A DNA stretch of 16,897 bases, taken from assembly GCA_934317185.1 (NCBI GenBank), contig CAKREJ010000027.1, forward strand, positions 1-16,897. The letters run 5' to 3'. Positions 6,362-14,497 of the stretch are shown here, piece after piece. Made by a program: the position numbers and the translations under genes. The number at the start of each line of letters is the position of its first letter. Position 1 is the stretch's first letter. Below the pieces are notes generated by a model. The model made no database searches and was not told the DNA's origin. It saw only the letters and a list, made by a program, of their open reading frames with translations. The stretch comes from an uncultured Anaerobutyricum sp. (GTDB lineage: Bacteria > Bacillota > Clostridia > Lachnospirales > Lachnospiraceae).

Positions 6362-7438
6362 TTAATAATCCAGCTTTCTTGCTGCTTCTACAATCATCTC
6401 TTCGGTTACAACATATGGATAATGTTCTAAATCCTCATCTTTTACCATAAACGGTGCACACCTTGCAACTTCTTCTACGCTAACACCAACTTCTGAAAGC
6501 TTTGTCGGAAGACCTACTGTTTTATTAAAAGCGATAAGCTTCTCACATTCTTCCTTTCTGCCATCGATCATAAGCAAAAGTAACACACCAAACCCAACGA
6601 CAACACCATGCAGATGGTTCTCGTCAAATCCAGGCAGATTACAAAGTCCATAGAAAAAGGCATGTGCCACTCCACCATTATAATCCATCGTATGCTCTCT
6701 TGCTACAAGCAATGAAACCCATCCTGCTGTGATGATAATATCAAGTGCGACCTGTTCTAATGCATAAGATGGAACTCCCTGTTCATTATCTTTTAATGCC
6801 TTCGCACCATGCTCTATCATCGCTTCCATACACATACGGCTTAACTGTACTCCCATTGCCTTATAATGTTCTAACTGTTCACCTCTTGCAGAAATACTTA
6901 CTTCGTAATACTTAGCATAAGTATCTCCAATTCCTGCCCACAAATATTCTTTTGGTGCATTTGCGATAATTTCTGTATCAATAAAGATATGCTTTGCCGG
7001 TTCTAAAAAATGTACAAACTTGCAAAATGTTCCGTCTTCGTTATATACAATAGATACCGCTGAGGTTGGAGCACAGTTTGATGCAATCGTCGGGAAAGAA
7101 AAATACGGCTTTTTAAAATCAATACTCACAAGCTTGCATGTATCAATCGCCTTTCCACCACCAACTGCAAATATCATATCTGCCTGCTGCACTACTTCTA
7201 ACTGTTCGAGCATCTTTGCATTCTCAAAAGTACATTCTCCTCCAAACCATACAAAATCAAGGATCTCTATTCCGCTATCTTTTACTGCACAAAGTAACTT
7301 CTCCTTAGAGGCAGCCATCGCCTTCTTTCCACCAATAACAACTGCCTTCTTTCCATATATATGGCAGTATTTTTCAATCTGTCTATACGCCTTTGGTCCT
7401 ACTGTATAAGGAGGAACCTGTACTGAATAATTCTCCAT
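6362..7438 (-). CDS. Iron-containing alcohol dehydrogenase / glycerol dehydrogenase-like protein
   Basis: The 358-residue protein fits the metal-dependent group III dehydrogenases, nearest to the glycerol dehydrogenase (GldA) branch by length and layout. The N-terminal Rossmann-like part carries the NAD-binding GGGKAID (93-99), followed by the FPTIASN stretch (115-121). Likely metal ligands are D172 in GIGDTYAKY, H259 in NGGVAHAFFYG and H277 in HLHGVVVGFG. The usual threonine-rich ASTDAPTS motif of GldA appears as ASNCAPTS (119-126), so substrate preference may differ. AGGAG precedes the ATG, and a near-consensus promoter lies 25-53 bases upstream of it. It is the first gene of a probable operon continuing into the flavin reductase-like gene. 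The substrate cannot be given. Confidence 0.87.
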   Translation of the reverse strand: MENYSVQVPPYTVGPKAYRQIEKYCHIYGKKAVVIGGKKAMAASKEKLLCAVKDSGIEILDFVWFGGECTFENAKMLEQLEVVQQADMIFAVGGGKAIDTCKLVSIDFKKPYFSFPTIASNCAPTSAVSIVYNEDGTFCKFVHFLEPAKHIFIDTEIIANAPKEYLWAGIGDTYAKYYEVSISARGEQLEHYKAMGVQLSRMCMEAMIEHGAKALKDNEQGVPSYALEQVALDIIITAGWVSLLVAREHTMDYNGGVAHAFFYGLCNLPGFDENHLHGVVVGFGVLLLLMIDGRKEECEKLIAFNKTVGLPTKLSEVGVSVEEVARCAPFMVKDEDLEHYPYVVTEEMIVEAARKLDY

Positions 7439-7462
7439 GACATTCTCCTTTCTGTCCGTTTT

Positions 7463-7491
7463 ATTATAGTAAAGGAACTCTGCTCCGTCAA
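7463..7491 (-). promoter_or_regulatory. Sigma-A promoter of the alcohol dehydrogenase operon
   Basis: Read on the minus strand, TTGACG (7491-7486) and TATAAT (7468-7463) are separated by exactly 17 bases. The predicted start lies some 15-20 bases before the ATG, leaving room for the AAGGAG ribosome binding site. It is divergent from the aminotransferase gene. Confidence 0.8.
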
Positions 7492-7507
7492 TATGTGATT
7501 CCCGTTC

Positions 7508-7536
7508 TTGTTCTTTCTCATCGCATATGCTACACT
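7508..7536 (+). promoter_or_regulatory. Possible promoter and inverted repeat before the aminotransferase gene
   Basis: TTGTTC (7508-7513) and TACACT (7531-7536) are 17 bases apart, a weak sigma-A match. An inverted repeat, CTCATA...TATGAG, begins at the end of the -10 box and could be an operator or leader hairpin. Confidence 0.35.
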
Positions 7537-7593
7537 CATAGAGACACTATCTACTTATGAGAATACATAAAACAAAAAGGAGTGTTTCATTTT

Positions 7594-8778
7594 ATGTTAA
7601 ACAAACAATACACAAATATGCTACAGGAAAAAGACGTTATCTTTGAAATATTCCAATACGCCACAGAACGGGCAAAGATTGTTGGGGCAGAAAACATTTA
7701 TGATTTCAGCCTTGGTAATCCTTCTGTACCTGCACCCTCTATTGTAAACGAAACAATTGTCCAAAAAGTGAAAACTTTAGACCCTCTTGCCCTACATGGA
7801 TACAGTCCAAGTTTCGGTATCATGGAAACCCGTGAAAAAATCGCTGCCTCTCTAAATAAAAAATATGGTTCAGACTACAAAGCAGCCAATATTTTTATGG
7901 CGATCGGTGCTGCCGGTGCCCTGGCACACGCTCTTCGTGCGGTGACAAATCCCGGCGATGAGATTATTACTTTTGCACCATGTTTTTCTGAATATAAACC
8001 ATATACAGCCGGTGCAGGATTAAAACTCACAATTATACCTGCAGATATTGATACTTTCCAAATCAATTTTGAAGCATTAAAGACACAGTTAAATGAAAAT
8101 GTATCTGCTATCCTGATTAATTCCCCAAATAATCCCTCCGGAATTGTCTACTCTACAGAAACAATTCAAAGGCTGGCATCCATCTTAACAGAAAAATCAA
8201 AACAATTCGGACATCCGATTTATCTTATATCTGATGAACCTTATCGTGATATTATTTTTGAAGGAGTCGATGCTCCCTACATTGCAAATTATTACAAAAA
8301 TACATTAACCTGCTACTCTTTTAGTAAGTCTATCTCTCTTCCGGGGGAACGTATCGGCTATCTTGCCATACATCCTAACTGTGCAGATGCCGATAAGATC
8401 ATCGAAATCTGTCCACAGATTTCCCGAACGATCGGGCAAAACGGTGCTGCTTCCCTGATGCAGCGAACCGTAGCTGATGTCTGTAGCTATACTTCAGACT
8501 TAAGCGTATATGAAACAAATAAAAAGATACTTTTTGAAGCTCTTCGGGAATATGGCTATCACTGCGTAGAACCCGGAGGAACCTTCTATATGTTCCCACG
8601 TTCTTTAGAGCCGGATTCACAGGCATTTTGCAAAAAGGCGATGGAAAAAGATTTGATGCTCGTTCCCGGAGATATCTTTGGATGTCCAGGACACTTCCGT
8701 ATCGCATATTGTGTTCCGACAACGAGAGTGATAAAAGCACTTCCAATATTTAAAGAACTGGCCAAAGAATACCTGTAA
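7594..8778 (+). CDS. Pyridoxal phosphate-dependent aminotransferase, class I/II
   Basis: With ATG at 7594 the protein has 394 residues. An upstream GTG at 7582 is rejected because it lies inside the AAAAAGGAG ribosome binding site. The fold-type I aminotransferase motifs are in order: FSLGNPSVPAP (substrate side), YSPSFGIMETREKIA near residues 70-84, NSPNNPSGIVY (176-186), SDEPYRDI (213-220) with the PLP-binding aspartate and tyrosine, and SFSKSISLPGERIGY (242-256) with Schiff-base lysine K245. HFRIAYC near the C-terminus supplies the carboxylate-binding arginine. It transfers amino groups between an amino acid and a 2-oxo acid; the partner amino acid cannot be read. The gene is alone on the plus strand and ends at a strong bidirectional terminator. 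Confidence 0.92.
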   Translation: MLNKQYTNMLQEKDVIFEIFQYATERAKIVGAENIYDFSLGNPSVPAPSIVNETIVQKVKTLDPLALHGYSPSFGIMETREKIAASLNKKYGSDYKAANIFMAIGAAGALAHALRAVTNPGDEIITFAPCFSEYKPYTAGAGLKLTIIPADIDTFQINFEALKTQLNENVSAILINSPNNPSGIVYSTETIQRLASILTEKSKQFGHPIYLISDEPYRDIIFEGVDAPYIANYYKNTLTCYSFSKSISLPGERIGYLAIHPNCADADKIIEICPQISRTIGQNGAASLMQRTVADVCSYTSDLSVYETNKKILFEALREYGYHCVEPGGTFYMFPRSLEPDSQAFCKKAMEKDLMLVPGDIFGCPGHFRIAYCVPTTRVIKALPIFKELAKEYL

Positions 8779-8782
8779 TCTA

Positions 8783-8822
8783 AAACCACCTCATCTTATC
8801 CAAACATAAGATGAGGTGGTTT
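8783..8822. terminator. Bidirectional Rho-independent terminator
   Basis: A perfect 17-base stem, AAACCACCTCATCTTAT (8783-8799) with ATAAGATGAGGTGGTTT (8806-8822), has a 6-base loop. It sits between the convergent aminotransferase and REC-GGDEF-EAL genes, with T-rich ends on both strands, and should serve both. Confidence 0.9.
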
Positions 8823-8826
8823 CTGT

Positions 8827-11682
8827 TTATTCTATATTCTCTTTTTCATTCTCTTTTTCCAAAAAGGCTATAAACTCTTCTTCCGGCAATGGTCTGGAAT
8901 AATAATACCCCTGAATGTAATCACAACCATTCTCCTTTAAAAAGCTTAGCTGTTCTTCCGTTTCTACTCCTTCTGCAACCGTCTTTATATCCAGTTCATG
9001 TGCCATTCCAATAATGCTGCGTACAATACTTTTGGTCTTTGGATTCTCTTCAAGCTTGCGGATAAAGCTCATGTCAATTTTTAATATATCAAAATCATAA
9101 TCCTGAAGCATACCAAAAGATGAAAAACCACTTCCGAAATCATCCAGAAGAATCTTAACATTTCTCATTCGAAGATTTTCAAGAATATCACTTCGATCTT
9201 CTTTAATAGCAGCGTAAGAAGTTTCCGTAATTTCAAAACGGGTCATATACTCTCTGCCATTCATTTTAAATTGATCTATTTCTTTTAAGATTCTTTCCAT
9301 CATCGCTTCATCATAGAAATCCATCCATGATAAATTTACAGATATCGGAACTACGAACTTATTTCTTTCATATCGTTCATTAATAAACTGCCATACCTTC
9401 CTAAGCACATAAAAATCAAGCTTGGAAATATGACCGTTCTCCTCGATTGCCGGAATAAATAATCCTGGGGAAATGAATCCCTTTTCTGGATGAATCCAAC
9501 GAATCAACGCCTCTGCAGAAGCAATCTTCCCTGTCCTTGTATCAATTACCGGCTGATAATATACTTTAAACTGTTCCTGTGCGATTCCATCCTGCAATTC
9601 TCCTGTAAGCTTTGCTTTATCTACATAAGCAACCTGCATGGAGTGATCATAGACCATATATGGCTGTACATATTCATCTGTAATATATCTCTTGGCAAGC
9701 TTTGCCCTGTCAATCATACCGGAAATCTTCATCGGTTTATCTTCCACATAAAAAATACCACATCGGATAATTAAATTCATCCGCTTGCCATCTTTACTGA
9801 ACTTATTTTCACACACCTGCGTCAGCACTGTAAAGTCCAGATTTCTTTTATCGATCAGACAAACAAAATGATCGGATTCTATCCTTGCTGTAATAAGCGG
9901 TTGCAGCTTTGAATGCTTTAATACTCTAAATATATTTTGAAGGACAACATCTCCACTGTCCACACCGAATAACTCATTAACTGCTTTAAAGTTCCTTATA
10001 TTAAAAAATAATACGGCATACTGTGTTTTATCCGATACAGAATTTAAAAAACGCTCTGTGTTACGGATGAATCCCCTCCGATTGTATCCTCCCGTTAAAA
10101 CATCGTTTTCTGAAAGTTCAGTAATATCTTCCCTCGCTCCAACAATAATATTTAATCTTTTATCTATATAAATATATGAGTACCGTTTCAGTCTTACTTC
10201 TCCCGTTTCGTCCATCTCATGAACAGTAAACGAATACTGCTTATCTTTGCAAAGTCCCGCTTCTATCGTCGAAAGTTCTACACACTTTTTAAACTTCTCA
10301 CATTCACTATCCACAACTTTTTTCTGAGAATCGTAAGAAATCCAGCCTTCATATGCCTCTTCTTTTTTCAGGCACTCTAATAAAACAGAAGATAAAACAT
10401 CCGTCTTTATCATCTTTTTTCTCTTTGCATCAATAATTATAATATTCTCATAATTCTTCTGATAAATCTTCTGTGGTACATTCTCTACAAGATATCCTAC
10501 GGTAATATCCGTAAAATGTACAACTGCTTCTATTTCCTTTGAAAAAGAATTACGTGCCATATCTACATTCACTCGTAAAACAGATATTTGTTCTTCCGCA
10601 GAAGAAGCAAATACAATTTTCATAGAAAAAGTCACTTTACCTTCATCAAACATCTTTAACATATTTTTCTGTGAAAACTTCTGGCAAAAACTTTTTCTTA
10701 CTTCCTGTACCGGAATCATTTTACCAATCATCTCTACATAAGAATCAACACTCTGACCTTTGCAGCCTTCTAATTCTTTCTTCTTTCCGGTAAAAGAAAG
10801 ACAGATTCCCTGAGAAATATTAGCTGACATAACACCTATAGAATCTAATGTGTGACACATCGCTATCTGCAAAAGCTTTATATAATCATCATTAATATCC
10901 CTCACATACATGACAACCTGCTGATTATCTTCTCTGTACTCTGTACTTCGTACAATCTCCATAGAAATCCAGCGGTATTCTCCATCAAGAACTCTGCGAT
11001 ATTGTATGCTTGCATATTTATTCCCCTCAAGGAAAAATTGCTTTAAATGTTCTATAGAACAAAACTCCACATATTCCTTACAATCCGCCTCATGAATATG
11101 TCCCTCTTCAACAAGCCCCATAAGGCATTCGGATATACTTTCTTTCTGAAAACACTCCCTTAGCGGATCATTATCTCCCCGCTCTATAATCTCATAAGTA
11201 TCTGCTTTTAAATCTATTTTTAAAATCCGAAAATATATAGTAGATAGCATCTTTACTGCATCATCTAAGTTACTTGAAATATTATCATAAAGAGTAATAG
11301 TATTACGAACTCTTCTAAGTACGATAGATGCATTAAATGGGCGTATAAAATAATCACTTGCCCCAAGTTCGTAGGCTTTCTTCACCCTTTCTCCACTAAA
11401 CTCCGCAGAAATAACAATTACCGGAAGCCTGTCTAGCCACTTTCTCCTTCTCATTACAGAAAGCACTTCATATCCATCCATGACCGGCATATTCATATCA
11501 AGTAAAACCAGCTTAAATTGTTCTCGGCTTTTCTCTAAAATATCGATAGCTTTTTTACCATTTTCAACCTGATATATATCATACTCATTCTCTAACATAC
11601 TTGCAAGAAGTTCCCTGTTTAGTTCAGAATCATCTACAATCAATATTTTTAACTTTTCTGTATTTTTTCTGACATCTAGCAT
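8827..11682 (-). CDS. Response regulator with degenerate GGDEF and intact EAL (c-di-GMP phosphodiesterase) domains
   Basis: This 951-residue protein begins with a receiver domain (about 12-130): acidic pair D17/D18, phospho-acceptor D62 in LLDMNMPVMDG, S92, and arginine (R114 in YFIRPF) where lysine is normal. A long central region (about 150-520) looks PAS-like, with YRRVLDGEYRWISMEIV and a second sensor-like segment ending in IIVGAREDITEL. The GGDEF domain (about 525-685) has lost its signature: ARIESDHFVCL stands where R-GGDEF would be, so cyclase activity is unlikely. The EAL domain (about 690-945) keeps AEALIRW (E724), NLS, EITET, DDFGSGFSS (847-855), LKID, AEGVETEEQ and QGYYYSRPLP, as in active phosphodiesterases. 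No histidine kinase lies next to it. It probably lowers c-di-GMP in response to phosphorylation and a cytoplasmic signal. No membrane segment is visible. Confidence 0.92.
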   Translation of the reverse strand: MLDVRKNTEKLKILIVDDSELNRELLASMLENEYDIYQVENGKKAIDILEKSREQFKLVLLDMNMPVMDGYEVLSVMRRRKWLDRLPVIVISAEFSGERVKKAYELGASDYFIRPFNASIVLRRVRNTITLYDNISSNLDDAVKMLSTIYFRILKIDLKADTYEIIERGDNDPLRECFQKESISECLMGLVEEGHIHEADCKEYVEFCSIEHLKQFFLEGNKYASIQYRRVLDGEYRWISMEIVRSTEYREDNQQVVMYVRDINDDYIKLLQIAMCHTLDSIGVMSANISQGICLSFTGKKKELEGCKGQSVDSYVEMIGKMIPVQEVRKSFCQKFSQKNMLKMFDEGKVTFSMKIVFASSAEEQISVLRVNVDMARNSFSKEIEAVVHFTDITVGYLVENVPQKIYQKNYENIIIIDAKRKKMIKTDVLSSVLLECLKKEEAYEGWISYDSQKKVVDSECEKFKKCVELSTIEAGLCKDKQYSFTVHEMDETGEVRLKRYSYIYIDKRLNIIVGAREDITELSENDVLTGGYNRRGFIRNTERFLNSVSDKTQYAVLFFNIRNFKAVNELFGVDSGDVVLQNIFRVLKHSKLQPLITARIESDHFVCLIDKRNLDFTVLTQVCENKFSKDGKRMNLIIRCGIFYVEDKPMKISGMIDRAKLAKRYITDEYVQPYMVYDHSMQVAYVDKAKLTGELQDGIAQEQFKVYYQPVIDTRTGKIASAEALIRWIHPEKGFISPGLFIPAIEENGHISKLDFYVLRKVWQFINERYERNKFVVPISVNLSWMDFYDEAMMERILKEIDQFKMNGREYMTRFEITETSYAAIKEDRSDILENLRMRNVKILLDDFGSGFSSFGMLQDYDFDILKIDMSFIRKLEENPKTKSIVRSIIGMAHELDIKTVAEGVETEEQLSFLKENGCDYIQGYYYSRPLPEEEFIAFLEKENEKENIE

Positions 11683-11739
11683 CTTCCCTATCCCTCACTT
11701 CTTACATTATGCCGTCATTAAACATAATAACATACACTA

Positions 11740-11767
11740 AGTATATCATCTATATAACAAAAAACAA
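11740..11767 (-). promoter_or_regulatory. Possible promoter of the REC-GGDEF-EAL gene
   Basis: On the minus strand TTGTTT (11767-11762) and TATACT (11745-11740) are 16 bases apart, about 57 bases upstream of the ATG. The rest of the 245-base gap to the ABC ATPase stop (11683-11927) holds the terminator at 11783-11814 and nothing else I can recognise. Confidence 0.4.
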
Positions 11768-11782
11768 AGATATTTATAAAAA

Positions 11783-11814
11783 AAGAAGGGATTTTTCACG
11801 CTTAATCCCTCCTT
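11783..11814 (-). terminator. Rho-independent terminator of the amino acid ABC transporter operon
   Basis: A 10-base stem, AAGAAGGGAT (11783-11792) with ATCCCTCCTT (11805-11814) and one mismatch, encloses a 12-base loop. On the minus strand it is followed by a T-rich run (TTCTTTTTTT overlapping the stem foot). It lies about 115 bases after the ATPase stop. Confidence 0.75.
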
Positions 11815-11927
11815 TTACTCTTATATTTTACAACATTTTCTATATTTGATTATTCACCTTTTCAAGAATGCCTCCACATTCTTACTATAAGACGCACAAA
11901 GTGAGCGTTATCTCGCATCTAATATAC

Positions 11928-12713
11928 TTAATCCTCAAAATATCTTTCAAGGAACTGTCTCGTTCTTTCTTCCTTCGGATGTTCAAATACCTGTTCCGGT
12001 GTTCCGTATTCTGCAATCGTTCCCTGGTCTAAGAACAGAACTTTATCTGATACATCACGGGCAAACTTCATCTCATGGGTAACGATAACCATCGTCGTAT
12101 GGCGGTCAGCCAGACCACGGATAACCTTTAACACCTCACCGGTAAGTTCCGGATCAAGAGCAGAAGTCGGCTCATCAAAACATAAAATATCCGGCTGAAG
12201 CATTAATGCTCTTGCAATCGCAACTCGCTGTTGCTGTCCTCCAGAAAGCTGATGTGGATAATAATTCATCTTCTCTTTTAAGCCAACGCTTTCCAGCAAA
12301 GCTTCTCCCTCTGCTGTGATTTCGTCCATAATCTTTTTCTTATTCTCTTTAAAATCCGGACGTTCCTTTGCCATTAATTCTCTGGCTAATGTACAGTTGC
12401 GTAACGCTGTATATTGTGGGAAAAGATTAAAGGACTGAAATACCATTCCAAAATGTAAACGGTTCTTCCTTATCCGTGCATCTCCGAGAGACTTATTATC
12501 ATCGGCATCAAAAATCACTTTATCATTTACAATAATCTGTCCGTGTGTCGGACGCTCCAAAAAGTTCAGGCAGCGTAACAGTGTTGTCTTTCCACTTCCG
12601 GATGCACCGATCATTGCGAGGGCTTCTCCTTTTTCAAGAGAGAAATCAATGCCCTTTAACACTTCAAGATTTCCAAAATTCTTTTTTAAATTTTTCACTT
12701 CAAGAATAGACAT
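11928..12713 (-). CDS. Polar amino acid ABC transporter, ATP-binding protein
   Basis: The 261-residue ATPase drives an amino acid importer of the GlnQ/HisP family on the inner face of the membrane. Motifs: Walker [10 protein letters not shown] (36-44), Q-loop VFQSFNLFP (91-99), signature LSGGQQQR (156-163), Walker B ILCFDEP with catalytic E181, D-loop SALD and switch H213 in VTHE. An unusually charged segment (about 112-138, [17 protein letters not shown]) in the helical domain is longer than in E. coli GlnQ. AAGGAGG precedes the ATG. It is the last gene of the operon, 11 bases after the permease, and ends before a terminator. The amino acid carried cannot be told from the ATPase. Confidence 0.95.
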   Translation of the reverse strand: MSILEVKNLKKNFGNLEVLKGIDFSLEKGEALAMIGASGSGKTTLLRCLNFLERPTHGQIIVNDKVIFDADDNKSLGDARIRKNRLHFGMVFQSFNLFPQYTALRNCTLARELMAKERPDFKENKKKIMDEITAEGEALLESVGLKEKMNYYPHQLSGGQQQRVAIARALMLQPDILCFDEPTSALDPELTGEVLKVIRGLADRHTTMVIVTHEMKFARDVSDKVLFLDQGTIAEYGTPEQVFEHPKEERTRQFLERYFED

Positions 12714-12724
12714 AAAATCCCTCC

Positions 12725-13369
12725 TTATACTCTAAAATAATCCATTTTCTTTTCAATCCATCCAAACAAGAGAGTGAGGATACCATTAAAAACAAGGAAA
12801 AATACTGCTGTAGAGAATAATGGCCAGATTAAGCCCTGCTTTGTAAAACGCTCCGCACACATGATAATCTCTGCAAGACCGATAATTCGGGCAAGTGACG
12901 TATCTTTTGTAAGCGTAATAACTTCATTACTCATCGGCGGAATAATTCTCTTTATAACCTGTAACAGAATAATCTTAAAGAAAATCTGTGTCTTTGTCAT
13001 ACCAAGTACCTGACCTGCCTCATACTGTCCTCTTGATACGCTCTCAATTCCACCACGATAAATCTCTGAAAAATATGCTGCATAGTTAATAACAAACGCA
13101 ATAATCGCTGCTGTAAAACGAGAACTCATCGGCATAGAAAACAAAAGTCCCGGTGCATACAATACAACAAAAAGCTGAAGCATCAACGGTGTTCCTCTTA
13201 TGATCCAGACAAAAGTTCTGCTCAGCCATTTTAAAGGCTTAAACTTTGACATAGAGCAAAATGTTATCACTAACCCAAGTGGCAATGCCAGAAGTAAAGT
13301 GATAAAAAACAGCTCGATGTTAATAATGAATCCTGAACTTAAGGATTCCATTGGGCTGGTAGCCATCAT
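12725..13369 (-). CDS. Polar amino acid ABC transporter, permease
   Basis: With ATG at 13369 the protein has 214 residues. The open frame reaches 20 codons further up, but only this ATG has a ribosome binding site (AAGAAGGATAAGATT-ATG), and the usual HisM/GlnP permease length fits. It has about five membrane segments, and the EAA-type coupling loop [20 protein letters not shown] before [16 protein letters not shown] contacts the ATPase. Permeases of this type often act as homodimers when, as here, only one permease gene is present. It lies between the binding protein (167 bases upstream, with an intercistronic stem) and the ATPase (11 bases downstream). Confidence 0.93.
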   Translation of the reverse strand: MMATSPMESLSSGFIINIELFFITLLLALPLGLVITFCSMSKFKPLKWLSRTFVWIIRGTPLMLQLFVVLYAPGLLFSMPMSSRFTAAIIAFVINYAAYFSEIYRGGIESVSRGQYEAGQVLGMTKTQIFFKIILLQVIKRIIPPMSNEVITLTKDTSLARIIGLAEIIMCAERFTKQGLIWPLFSTAVFFLVFNGILTLLFGWIEKKMDYFRV

Positions 13370-13427
13370 AATCTTATCCTTCTTTCTTTGTAAAAATATT
13401 TCATATAGCTTCGCCAAAAACCACAAC

Positions 13428-13483
13428 AAGAATCCGGTCTTTCTGTTTCTTTTTTGTAAAAGATACTGAAATCCCGGATTCTT
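13428..13483 (-). other. Intercistronic stem between binding protein and permease genes
   Basis: AAGAATCCGG (13428-13437) and CCGGATTCTT (13474-13483) are a perfect 10-base inverted repeat with a 36-base spacer, in the 167-base gap of the ABC operon. No T run directly follows on the minus strand. Such stems often protect the binding-protein mRNA or limit read-through so that binding protein exceeds permease. That role is inferred from position. Confidence 0.5.
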
Positions 13484-13536
13484 TATATGTATTCATACGA
13501 AGCTTATACAGTTTCTATATCATACCATAGAAGCAG

Positions 13537-14403
13537 CTATTTAATCAACATATCCTGTAAATCATATTTCTTAGCAATCGTATCTACAGTTCCGTCTTCG
13601 TAAAGTTCTTTGATTGCCTGATTTACCTTTTCTGTTACATCGCTTCCCTTACGGAATGCGATACCATATTCCTGCTGACCAAAGTTATTATCCATATTGA
13701 TAACTAAATCTTCATAGTCTGTTCCTTCGCCAACCATGCCAAGAGCACATACACTGTCAACTAAAGCAACGTCTGCTGTTCCTGATTTTACTTCCATGAG
13801 AGCCTTAGCCATAGAATCAGAAGCTACATAGTTCGCATCTTTAAAGTAATCCTTAGCAGAAACCTTTACTGTATCATCGTCAGCAATAGAACCATCAATC
13901 TTACCTTCACCGGTAGAACCCTGTTCTGCTGTAACAGTAAGATCCTTTACACTCTTCATGATTTCTTTTTCTCTGCTCTTTTTCATTACCATCGCCTGTG
14001 TATTGTAAAGATATGGGTCAGAAACACTCATGTTCTGCTTTCTCTCTTCTGTGATACACATACCATTCCAGATACAGTCAATATTTTTAGAGCTTAACTC
14101 TACTTCTTTAGAATCCCAGTTAATCTCAGTAAACTCTACATCAATGCCAAGCTTCTTTGTAACAGCCTGTGCCATCTCTGTATCAAAACCAACAAGTTCA
14201 TTTTTATCATTATAATAGTTCATTGGTGCAAATAATGTGATACCAACAGTAAGCTTGCCCTTTCCCTGAACATATGCCCAATCAGAATCAGAACTTGTAC
14301 TTGTAGAACCAGCCTCGCTGCCACTCTTATTAGAAGAACCACATCCAACTAATCCTGTAACACTCATTACGAGAACTAAAAGCATAGCAATTATCTTTTT
14401 CAT
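13537..14403 (-). CDS. Amino acid ABC transporter substrate-binding lipoprotein
   Basis: The 288-residue protein starts with a lipoprotein signal: MKK, a hydrophobic stretch and lipobox LVGC with C21. A serine/glycine-rich linker follows, so it should be tethered outside the membrane. The mature part is a family 3 solute-binding protein (SBP_bac_3): KLTVGITLFAPMNYYNDKNE, then LVGFDTEMAQAVTKKLGI, FTEINWDSKEVEL, IDCIWNGMCITEERKQ and SDPYLYNTQAMVMKK, ending with YEDGTVDTIAKKYDL. The aspartate of GFDTEM and the threonine/arginine of ITEERK normally bind the amino acid backbone of the ligand. It is the first gene of the operon, under a consensus promoter at 14469-14497, with a strong ribosome binding site (AAAGGAG). 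Ligand specificity is not readable; cystine, arginine or glutamine types are all possible. Confidence 0.94.
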   Translation of the reverse strand: MKKIIAMLLVLVMSVTGLVGCGSSNKSGSEAGSTSTSSDSDWAYVQGKGKLTVGITLFAPMNYYNDKNELVGFDTEMAQAVTKKLGIDVEFTEINWDSKEVELSSKNIDCIWNGMCITEERKQNMSVSDPYLYNTQAMVMKKSREKEIMKSVKDLTVTAEQGSTGEGKIDGSIADDDTVKVSAKDYFKDANYVASDSMAKALMEVKSGTADVALVDSVCALGMVGEGTDYEDLVINMDNNFGQQEYGIAFRKGSDVTEKVNQAIKELYEDGTVDTIAKKYDLQDMLIK

Positions 14404-14437
14404 AGTATTTCTCCTTTTTCTTTCCCTTATAATCTCT

Positions 14438-14462
14438 GTGTAGTTTTATCAATGCACTACAC
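14438..14462 (-). promoter_or_regulatory. Inverted repeat at the transcription start of the ABC operon
   Basis: GTGTAGT and ACTACAC are a perfect 7-base inverted repeat with 11 bases between. On the minus strand the repeat starts about where transcription from the promoter at 14469-14497 should begin. It could be an operator for an unknown repressor or a hairpin at the very 5' end of the mRNA. Confidence 0.45.
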
Positions 14463-14468
14463 TAAAGT

Positions 14469-14497
14469 ATTATAGACGAAAAGGCTTTGTTTGTCAA
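14469..14497 (-). promoter_or_regulatory. Consensus sigma-A promoter of the amino acid ABC operon
   Basis: On the minus strand TTGACA (14497-14492) and TATAAT (14474-14469) match both consensus hexamers exactly with the ideal 17-base spacer. The -35 box overlaps the TGA stop codon of the HD-domain gene, so the operon has its own start within the end of its neighbour. Confidence 0.92.

Noticed and set aside
7582..7593. GTG at 7582 as start of the aminotransferase
   Set aside because: The GTG overlaps the AAAAAGGAG ribosome binding site; the ATG at 7594 has proper spacing and fits the family N-terminus.
13370..13429. Longer permease starting 20 codons upstream
   Set aside because: The extra residues are charged, unlike the family, and have no ribosome binding site; AAGAAGGA stands just before the ATG at 13369.
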